Assembly: GCA_029983495.1 (NCBI GenBank)
Contig: JASBZJ010000027.1
Location: 1 to 12,943 of the forward strand
From: Porphyromonas sp.
GTDB taxonomy: Bacteria; Bacteroidota; Bacteroidia; Bacteroidales; Porphyromonadaceae
Length of the DNA stretch: 12,943 bases
Reading direction: 5' to 3'
Under the pieces are notes generated by a model. The model saw only the letters and a program-made list of their open reading frames with translations. It searched no databases and was not told where the DNA came from. This document shows, piece after piece, positions 7,737 through 12,943 of the stretch (positions within the stretch are counted from its first letter, which is position 1; each line of letters begins with the position of its first letter). The position numbers and the translations under genes are program-made.

Positions 7737-8391
7737 ATATATTAATATACATGCACATGTTGGCGCATCTATTAAGCGTTCTGATGAGTTCCGTATAACC
7801 TCCTTTAGCTTCGGCACCGATGCGCTTCCTAGCGAGTATTTTGTTCATTCAGTAGGTTTTCATCCATGGTATTTACCTTCACCTCCAGCAACGGCTACAA
7901 TTAAACAGTTCGAGGAGTGGGTGAAAAAGCCGTATGTTGTAGCTATTGGCGAGTGTGGTTTTGATGGACTTAGAGGCGGAGGCATAAAGGAACAAAACTA
8001 TTATTTCGAAGTCCAATATAACATGGCCGAAAAGCTTGATAAGGCCATGGTTCTACATGTCGTAAAGGGTTGGAACCCGCTTTTAAACTTTACGAAGGAA
8101 CACAAAGTACATGTTCCATTAGTTGTTCACGGTTTTAGGGGAAAACCTCAGGTGGCTCAGCAGCTCCTTGCAAAGGGTTTTTACCTATCGTTTGGCGAGT
8201 TTTTTAATCCCCAGTCGTTACAGCTAGCTTATGTGGCAGGGCGTTTGTTGGTGGAAAGTGACGAAAGTTTACTTCCAATAAACGATATTTACACACGCAT
8301 AGCTCAAAGTTTACAGTTATCCGTGCCACAATTACAGTACAAAGTTACTAATGTAGCACAGCGTGTTTTTTGTATCCCAATGGATCTCTAG
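7714..8391 (+). CDS. Compact TatD-family metal-dependent hydrolase
   Basis: A TatD-type TIM-barrel hydrolase; characterised family members are metal-dependent 3'-5' DNases or related phosphodiesterases in the cytoplasm. All metal ligands expected for the family can be placed: His13 and His15 (INIHAHV), Glu80 (GECGFD), His115 (VLHVVKGW), His139 (VVHGFRG) and Asp183 (VESDES). GFHPW (48-52) matches the family's G-x-HPH strand. At 225 residues it is shorter than the usual ~260, mainly in the N-terminal loop and the C-terminal helices, so its substrate may differ from the classic DNase. The ATG at 7714 lies within the end of nrdG (23-bp overlap), implying translational coupling. A hairpin with T-rich flanks ends the transcript about 20 bp after the stop. 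Confidence 0.85.
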   Translation: MLGTTTCKYINIHAHVGASIKRSDEFRITSFSFGTDALPSEYFVHSVGFHPWYLPSPPATATIKQFEEWVKKPYVVAIGECGFDGLRGGGIKEQNYYFEVQYNMAEKLDKAMVLHVVKGWNPLLNFTKEHKVHVPLVVHGFRGKPQVAQQLLAKGFYLSFGEFFNPQSLQLAYVAGRLLVESDESLLPINDIYTRIAQSLQLSVPQLQYKVTNVAQRVFCIPMDL

Positions 8392-8405
8392 AATATGCGT
8401 ACCCA

Positions 8406-8643
8406 TTGAAAAAAGGGATCTCCTCTTAGGTTTGTAGGGGAGATCCCTTTTTAGTACGCTCGGTATGAGCATTTTCAAAGGTCTCTATATATGTCGTGTC
8501 ATTTTTGTTATCCTAGCTCGGTCATGTATAGGTTGTGCATTACTTTCTATCTTGTACTCAGTTCTTTGTATCTAAAGTATTCTGGTATTCTGCAAAGTAT
8601 CTTTCGTTAATATTGATGGAGGGATCCTTTTTTCAACGGTCTC
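8406..8643. repeat. Degenerate repeat pair in the convergent intergenic region
   Basis: TTGAAAAAAGG (8406-8416) recurs inverted as CCTTTTTTCAA (8626-8636). In addition TTTTCAAAGGTCTC (8472-8485) recurs directly with one change as TTTTCAACGGTCTC (8630-8643). GTATTCTG is perfectly duplicated in tandem at 8577-8592. The pattern suggests duplication and decay of terminator-like DNA. No gene is seen in this 261-bp gap. Confidence 0.5.
8410..8452. terminator. Bidirectional intrinsic terminator between convergent genes
   Basis: AAAAAGGGATCTCC (8410-8423) pairs perfectly with GGAGATCCCTTTTT (8439-8452); two further pairs (one G-U) can close part of the loop. The core GGGATCTCC/GGAGATCCC is flanked by A on the left and T on the right, so transcripts from either direction would end in a U run. 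It should end the nrdD-nrdG-tatD transcript and may also stop transcription coming from the minus-strand gene. Confidence 0.85.
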
Positions 8644-8652
8644 AAAATACTA

Positions 8653-10401
8653 TTATTCAACAACGAGGGTTAGTACTCTAAAGTTCCCATTTTTAGCGTT
8701 AACCCTTACAAAATAAGTCCCTTTTGCATAGCCAGCAACGTTAATAACGTGGCTATCGTTTGGCATTTCGAAGGCATCGATTTGTTCTCCATTAAGATTG
8801 AATACGGCTATATGGCTACCCCGAGGAGCATTAATTGTGGTTGTAGTGGCTGTTTTTGTTGGATATAGTAGGGTGTTGTTGAGTTCGGGTACTTCAATGG
8901 CCAGATAATCGTCCTTGATGAACTTAACATTATCGAGTAAAGTTCCAGCCGAAGGAGCAGCTTCACGCATAGGATCAATATAGTGGCGGAAGGCTATGGC
9001 AATAGTTTTGCCTTTATACTTTTCGAGCGATATGGAACCATAGCGATAACGAGCATCAACCGAGGGATCGTTAACTACAAACTTGGCTACAGATTCGGTA
9101 AAGTGTTCAGGTTCGCGTTTGCCTGTTGGCGAAATTAATACTTCGAGATAATCCAAAACGGGATTTTTGAAAATTCCTCCAAAGAATAGGGTTAGCCCAG
9201 GGCGTTTGGCATCGTTGGGAACTTCAATTAAACTGGTAATAAGATAGTCGTTAACATCCCATAACTGCTTCCCTTTGAAGTAGTCACCAACGGTGCTTTT
9301 AGGCACAAAAGAGAATGAAATCAATGCATCCCGACCGAGAGCAAAGTTTTGATTTGGCATATTCTTGCTAAACCCTTCAACTGATTCTTTCATAAACTTC
9401 ATTATGGGCATCCAGCCCTTTCCACCATTCGATTCTTCAAACTGAATCCAGTCTTGGGGTAGTTTACTGTCGTCAAAGTCGAAATTAACGGGCATAGTAA
9501 TGCTTTCCTTTTCGCTAATTTTAATTTCGAAGCTTTGCGAAGCAGTACCTTGTTTCGTGATTGCAACAACTTTAACCGTGTGTTTGCCAGCTACTAACGA
9601 TGGAATTGTAAAGTTGTTGCTTTCGACCTCGCTAGTTCTGCCTTCAACTTCGTATGTAAATTTTGGTTTTTCGAAGGAGGTGTAGCGAACGCTTACAGGA
9701 ATAGGCTCACCTGAGTATCTCGATGTAGGAGCCATAATTCGGAATATTTTCGGAGCTTCAGTTTTCATGGCTTCCCTTTCCTGTGTAATATACTGTTGTA
9801 TGTGGTGCCACTGATCTTTAGCATTGCGCCTAGCTTGTATGGTAGTGTACCTACGCATAGGCGAAATAAGTAGAAATACTGGGAAGGATAAGTTCTTTAC
9901 GTCGAGTATATCCACAAGCTTTAGCCCATTATGGTTTATAAATATAGGATAGGGTACAGTTCCTTTGTTTGTCCAATCGCCATTGGTATTCTCTCCTTTG
10001 CCAATAATGTTTAAGTCGTCTTTACTACGAGCATCCCCTTCAGCCCAAAAAACATAGATATCTTTGTTATCACCTTTTCCATGTGCTTCGTAAAGTTTTT
10101 TGAGTTCCCCTGATTGGTGGTATTCCCAGCAGGGAGGGCACCAAGTGGCCGATATGTCTAGAAATATGAACTTACCACTATTAAGGATTTGATCGATGTT
10201 GTACTTTGCATCTTTCATGTCGGTAACAACAACATCGGTAAAGCTTAATGGAATCCAATTAGCATCGGGAATATCGTCCTCTTCTGTGCGAACATTCATT
10301 GTGTTTGGCTCAATTTTTAGCCATTGGTCGGGGGTGTTGTGCTGTGCAAAGCATGGTATGCTTAAGCATGCAACAATTGTGAGTAACAAATGCTTCTTCA
10401 T
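8653..10401 (-). CDS. Secreted thioredoxin-like / choice-of-anchor J protein with T9SS sorting domain
   Basis: The 582-residue product starts with a signal peptide (MKKHLLLTIVACLSIPCFA, likely cut before Gln20). Residues about 65-205 form a thioredoxin-like domain with active-site Cys88 and Cys91 (ATWCPPC), followed by VFWAEGD and GDWTNKGTVPYPIF, a pattern seen in secreted Bacteroidetes thioredoxin-like proteins. Residues 220-300 look like a beta-sandwich spacer. Residues about 303-497 (FDFDDSKLPQDW, GKGW, YLITSLIEVP, YLEVLISPTG, KTIAIAFRH, TLLDNVKF) match a choice-of-anchor J / cleaved-adhesin carbohydrate-binding-like domain. The last ~75 residues (IAVFNLNGEQID...KGTYFVRV) are a typical type A T9SS sorting domain. 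It should be exported across both membranes and be surface-bound or released. Whether it is a reductase, an isomerase or uses the fold structurally is unknown. It is convergent with tatD and divergent from the helicase gene. Confidence 0.85.
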   Translation of the reverse strand: MKKHLLLTIVACLSIPCFAQHNTPDQWLKIEPNTMNVRTEEDDIPDANWIPLSFTDVVVTDMKDAKYNIDQILNSGKFIFLDISATWCPPCWEYHQSGELKKLYEAHGKGDNKDIYVFWAEGDARSKDDLNIIGKGENTNGDWTNKGTVPYPIFINHNGLKLVDILDVKNLSFPVFLLISPMRRYTTIQARRNAKDQWHHIQQYITQEREAMKTEAPKIFRIMAPTSRYSGEPIPVSVRYTSFEKPKFTYEVEGRTSEVESNNFTIPSLVAGKHTVKVVAITKQGTASQSFEIKISEKESITMPVNFDFDDSKLPQDWIQFEESNGGKGWMPIMKFMKESVEGFSKNMPNQNFALGRDALISFSFVPKSTVGDYFKGKQLWDVNDYLITSLIEVPNDAKRPGLTLFFGGIFKNPVLDYLEVLISPTGKREPEHFTESVAKFVVNDPSVDARYRYGSISLEKYKGKTIAIAFRHYIDPMREAAPSAGTLLDNVKFIKDDYLAIEVPELNNTLLYPTKTATTTTINAPRGSHIAVFNLNGEQIDAFEMPNDSHVINVAGYAKGTYFVRVNAKNGNFRVLTLVVE

Positions 10402-10781
10402 AATTTAATAGTACGTTCGAATTATTATTATGTTTGTGATATATAGATTGTTCTTACCTTTCCATTGTTCTGGAATACTCTTTTACTTTCGTAAAGGTAA
10501 TGATTAATCATATACGCGAGTCCTATAACTGTAAGTATTTATTCCCCCCCTTATTAGTTCTATTTGCGGAAATGTTTTGGATTCCGTTCGTTACGTGATA
10601 AATTGTACTATTCGATGAGGGTTTTCATTTGTGGAGCATTTTTTGCGTGATACAGTTATTAGAACGCTGTACCAATTTCTTGGTTTGTGTGCTCATTTGT
10701 TTTAAAGCTTATAGACTTGTTTTTTTGAGTTATAATGCAAAGGTTTTAAAGACGGAAATAATTAGGTACTTTTGTTGGCGT
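10402..10781. other. 380-bp divergent intergenic region
   Basis: This holds the starts of two diverging transcripts and no gene that I can support. It contains CTTT-CGT-AAAG (10486-10496), with overlapping TAnnTTT-like elements in both directions (TACTTTCG on +, TACCTTTA on minus), then a perfect 12-bp palindrome ATGATTAATCAT (10500-10511), a seven-C run (10544-10550), and TACTTTTG (10767-10774) immediately before the helicase start. The second half is T-rich. Confidence 0.6.
10767..10774 (+). promoter_or_regulatory. Possible Bacteroidetes -7 element just before the helicase gene
   Basis: TACTTTTG fits the TAnnTTTG -7 consensus but I see no TTTG/TTG -33 element at the usual spacing. If used, transcription would begin within a few bases of the ATG at 10782 and the mRNA would be nearly leaderless. 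Confidence 0.25.
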
Positions 10782-12053
10782 ATGACGTTTGATGATTTTC
10801 ATTTTGAGCCTGAGTTGTTGGACGGTATCGATAGTATGAACTATACCGATGCTACCCCTATACAGCAACAGGCAATACCCCCTTTATTATTAGGTAAGGA
10901 TGTACTAGGCATTGCACAAACAGGAACAGGTAAAACAGCCGCCTACTTGTTGCCTATAATGAATCGCATTTTTTTAGGAGAGTTTCCCAATAATAAACTA
11001 AAAGCTGTAGTAGTTGTTCCCACTCGCGAATTGGCTTTACAAATTGATCAGCAAATACAGGGCTTTGGTTATTATGTGGGTATATCGTCAATTGCTATTC
11101 ATGGGGGTACCGATGGATTTGTTTGGGAACAACAAGTACGCAGTTTGCAACGTGGAGCCGATATTATTGTAGCAACCCCTGGTAGGCTTATTGACTTACT
11201 GAATAATAAAGAAACAACAATTGGTGAGGCTCGTTATTTAGTTATCGATGAGGCCGACCGAATGCTTGATATGGGTTTTTATGATGACATTGTTACTATT
11301 CGTAAGCAACTTGCCGAGGATTGCCAGGTAGCTTTGTTTTCGGCAACAATGCCAAAAAAAATAGCACAATTGGCGAATAAAATGCTTCGAAAGCCTGTTC
11401 GTATCGAAATAGCTATCTCTAAGCCCCCCGAAACTATTCAGCAGGTTGCTTATGTGTGTTACGAGGCTCAAAAGTTGTCCCTTATAATTGACTTATTGGG
11501 AAGAACTGATGAAGTAAAGCGAACTGTTATTTTTGTTTCATCGAAAAAGAAAGCAACTGAAATAACGCCTAAAATTAGGAGTAAAGGAATTGTGGTTGAG
11601 CAAATGCATGCTATGCTCGAGCAGAAACAACGTGAGCAAGTTATTCGCGATTTTAAAAGCGGATATGTAAAGGTATTGGTAGCAACCGATATTGTTGCTC
11701 GAGGTATTGATATTATTGATATAGAAGAGGTAATTAACTATGATATGCCTCGTGACAACGAGGATTATGTACACCGTATTGGTCGAACTGCCAGAGGAAC
11801 GGAAACCCTAGGAAGTGCCATAACCTTGGTCACCGATAAAGATTTAAGGGCTTTTGATAACTTACAACACTTCTTGGGGCAAAAAATACCCCTTATGCCT
11901 TTGCCCGTAGCTTTAGGTAGTACCCCTGAGTATATTTATAATTCACATCCGCACCAGAAAAGAATAAATAAAAAACGAACAAAAAAAAGGTATCAAACAG
12001 CAAGGATTGGCGGAAAGAAGAAGGGGAATAGAAGTAAAGGTCCCATATCGTAA
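10782..12053 (+). CDS. DEAD-box ATP-dependent RNA helicase, RhlE type
   Basis: A 423-residue ATP-dependent RNA helicase that remodels structured RNA, typically in ribosome assembly, mRNA decay or cold adaptation. All core motifs are visible in order: Q motif (TPIQQQAIP, 25-33), Walker A AQTGTGKT (45-52), PTRELA (80-85), ATPGR (131-135), IDEAD (155-159), SAT (187-189), VIFVSSK (249-255), ATDIVARGID (301-310) and HRIGRTAR (331-338). A lysine- and arginine-rich tail (KRINKKRTKKR...) follows, as is usual for RhlE-like proteins and suited to RNA binding. The frame stays open back to a TTG at 10629, but I chose the ATG at 10782 because the Q-motif spacing from MTFDDF is normal and the upstream 51 residues are hydrophobic and unlike the family. 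Confidence 0.93.
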   Translation: MTFDDFHFEPELLDGIDSMNYTDATPIQQQAIPPLLLGKDVLGIAQTGTGKTAAYLLPIMNRIFLGEFPNNKLKAVVVVPTRELALQIDQQIQGFGYYVGISSIAIHGGTDGFVWEQQVRSLQRGADIIVATPGRLIDLLNNKETTIGEARYLVIDEADRMLDMGFYDDIVTIRKQLAEDCQVALFSATMPKKIAQLANKMLRKPVRIEIAISKPPETIQQVAYVCYEAQKLSLIIDLLGRTDEVKRTVIFVSSKKKATEITPKIRSKGIVVEQMHAMLEQKQREQVIRDFKSGYVKVLVATDIVARGIDIIDIEEVINYDMPRDNEDYVHRIGRTARGTETLGSAITLVTDKDLRAFDNLQHFLGQKIPLMPLPVALGSTPEYIYNSHPHQKRINKKRTKKRYQTARIGGKKKGNRSKGPIS

Positions 12054-12149
12054 ATATTTTTTTGTTCTTCGAGACCTCTTTTATACTAGCTTGTTCGTTT
12101 TTTTGTTCGTAAAAAGCCACTTAAAGTGTTCTATTTGTTATAAAGGTTG

Positions 12150-12157
12150 TACCTTTG
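12150..12157 (+). promoter_or_regulatory. Bacteroidetes-type -7 promoter element for korA
   Basis: TACCTTTG, followed by CA, matches the TAnnTTTG consensus of the Bacteroidetes housekeeping sigma factor. A TTTG lies upstream at 12134-12137 but with only 12 bp spacing, shorter than the usual ~19-20, so the -33 element is unclear. Transcription from here would give a leader of roughly 180-190 nt. Confidence 0.6.
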
Positions 12158-12216
12158 CACGCAGTAACAGAAGTACTCGTATGCTACTATAGCGTTGGTC
12201 ACTTTGTTGCAAAAAA

Positions 12217-12282
12217 GCTTTCTGCCTCGAAACCACTGCTACTGCCCTTCCCATAGGGCGTTGCTTTTATAATGTAGAAAGC
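12217..12282 (+). other. Nested hairpin in the korA leader
   Basis: GCTTTCTGC (12217-12225) pairs with GTAGAAAGC (12274-12282) over nine positions including one G-U. Inside it GCCCT (12244-12248) pairs with AGGGC (12255-12259) over a 6-nt loop. The fold sits downstream of the predicted promoter and about 65 nt before the start codon. It could act on mRNA stability, translation or attenuation; it does not match a riboswitch that I recognise. Confidence 0.45.
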
Positions 12283-12346
12283 AAATACATATATATTAAA
12301 GGGAGACAATTCAAATTTTACAACAGCGCACATAATCATTTCAGTT

Positions 12347-12943
12347 ATGGGAACAAAAGAGAAAAGAAAACTCGACAACGTAGTTGTCCGATTCTCGGGC
12401 GACTCGGGCGACGGAATGCAACTTACGGGATCGATCTTTTCAGACCTTTCAGCCGTTTATGGTAACTCAATAGCCACATTCCCCGATTATCCTGCAGAAA
12501 TTCGTGCTCCGCAGGGAACCCTCGGTGGGGTTTCGGGCTTTCAGGTTCATATCGGAACAAACAAAGTGTATACCCCAGGCGATTACGCCGATGTGCTTGT
12601 AGCTATGAATGCTGCAGCTCTTAAGGTTAACCTTGGGCACATCCGTAAGGATTCGTTAATCGTTATCGATACCGATTCCTTTGCTAAAAAGGATCTCGAA
12701 AAAGCCCTTTACGCTACCGACGACCCTATTGCAGAATTAAATCTTAACCCCGACCGTATTATCGCTGCTCCTATATCCACAATGGTTAAGGATGGGTTGA
12801 AGGATCTCGAACTCGATACCAAATCGGCACTTCGCTGTAAGAATATGTTCGCTTTGGGATTGATTTGCTGGCTGTTCGACCGCGAAATCGACCACGCTGA
12901 GGCTTATATTAACCGAAAGTTCGCTAAAAAGGAGCTTATCCGC
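12347..12943 (+). CDS. korA: 2-oxoglutarate:ferredoxin oxidoreductase subunit alpha (3' partial)
   Basis: The first 199 codons of a 2-oxoacid:ferredoxin oxidoreductase alpha chain; the frame is open to the right edge. The opening VVRFSGDSGDGMQLTG is the signature of the N-terminal gamma domain fused to alpha, the Bacteroidetes KorA arrangement (full length about 610-620 residues). FPDYPAEIRAPQGTLGGVSGFQVHI and DVLVAMNAAALKVNL continue this domain. With the beta subunit (expected just downstream, outside the window) it would oxidise 2-oxoglutarate to succinyl-CoA with reduced ferredoxin, or run in reverse. Compared with neighbouring genes it uses more C-ending codons (ATC, GAC, TTC, AAC), consistent with high expression. 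No clear Shine-Dalgarno sequence precedes the ATG. Specificity for another 2-oxoacid cannot be excluded from this fragment. Confidence 0.87.
   Translation, partial: MGTKEKRKLDNVVVRFSGDSGDGMQLTGSIFSDLSAVYGNSIATFPDYPAEIRAPQGTLGGVSGFQVHIGTNKVYTPGDYADVLVAMNAAALKVNLGHIRKDSLIVIDTDSFAKKDLEKALYATDDPIAELNLNPDRIIAAPISTMVKDGLKDLELDTKSALRCKNMFALGLICWLFDREIDHAEAYINRKFAKKELIR

Larger units (their letters stand above)
12054..12346. other. 293-bp region between the helicase gene and korA
   Basis: No gene is seen. TTTTTTTGTTC occurs twice (12057-12067 and 12098-12108), and TTTTTTTGTTCGT (12098-12110) is complementary to ACGAACAAAAAAA (11975-11987) inside the end of the helicase gene, giving a 13-bp long-range stem that might affect the helicase transcript end. 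The rest holds the korA promoter and leader. Confidence 0.6.

Noticed and set aside
10629..10781. A 51-codon in-frame N-terminal extension of the helicase from a TTG codon
   Set aside because: The extension is hydrophobic and Cys-rich, unlike DEAD-box proteins, and the ATG at 10782 gives normal Q-motif spacing.

Overview
The window looks like a chromosomal segment of an anaerobic or facultatively anaerobic member of the Bacteroidetes, most likely the order Bacteroidales. Evidence: two secreted proteins end in what look like type IX secretion (T9SS) C-terminal sorting domains; there is a short, catalytic-domain-only AMP nucleosidase; starts lack Shine-Dalgarno sequences; a TAnnTTTG-type promoter (TACCTTTG) is present; and anaerobic metabolism is represented by class III ribonucleotide reductase and a fused gamma-alpha 2-oxoacid:ferredoxin oxidoreductase. 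The genus cannot be named from this sequence alone. The DNA is moderately AT-rich.

Layout. Positions 2-1291 hold the 3' part of a secreted trypsin-like serine protease cut by the window edge. A tightly spaced + strand run follows: AMP nucleosidase (1334-2110), DNA polymerase III delta subunit holA (2143-3177) and a TIGR01212-type radical SAM protein (3185-4111). A 521-bp gene-free stretch (4112-4632), rich in G and T on the + strand, precedes nrdD. It carries a duplicated 14-mer, small inverted repeats and an exact match to the E. coli DnaA box. The anaerobic ribonucleotide reductase nrdD (4633-7101) and its activase nrdG (7251-7736, GTG start) are separated by a strong 15-bp hairpin; a compact TatD-family hydrolase (7714-8391) overlaps the end of nrdG by 23 bp. 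A bidirectional terminator-like hairpin (8410-8452) lies between this operon and the convergent minus-strand gene 8653-10401, which encodes a secreted thioredoxin-like / choice-of-anchor J / T9SS-sorted protein. A 380-bp divergent region (10402-10781) leads to a DEAD-box RNA helicase of the RhlE type (10782-12053). After a 293-bp leader with a good promoter and a nested hairpin, the first 199 codons of korA (12347 onward) run off the right edge.

How the genes fit together. NrdD reduces ribonucleotides without oxygen and NrdG installs its glycyl radical, so these two form one functional unit. HolA is the clamp-loader subunit that loads the replicative clamp, and the AMP nucleosidase is purine metabolism; neighbouring deoxynucleotide supply and replication genes are suggestive but may be coincidental. 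KorA belongs to ferredoxin-dependent central carbon metabolism, consistent with anaerobic growth. The two T9SS cargo proteins act at or beyond the outer membrane.

I found no mobile element, CRISPR array, tRNA or rRNA, and no clear new multigene system. The observations most worth following are in the non-coding DNA: the nrdD upstream region, the nrdD-nrdG hairpin, the korA leader, and a 9-G tract inside the secreted protease gene.
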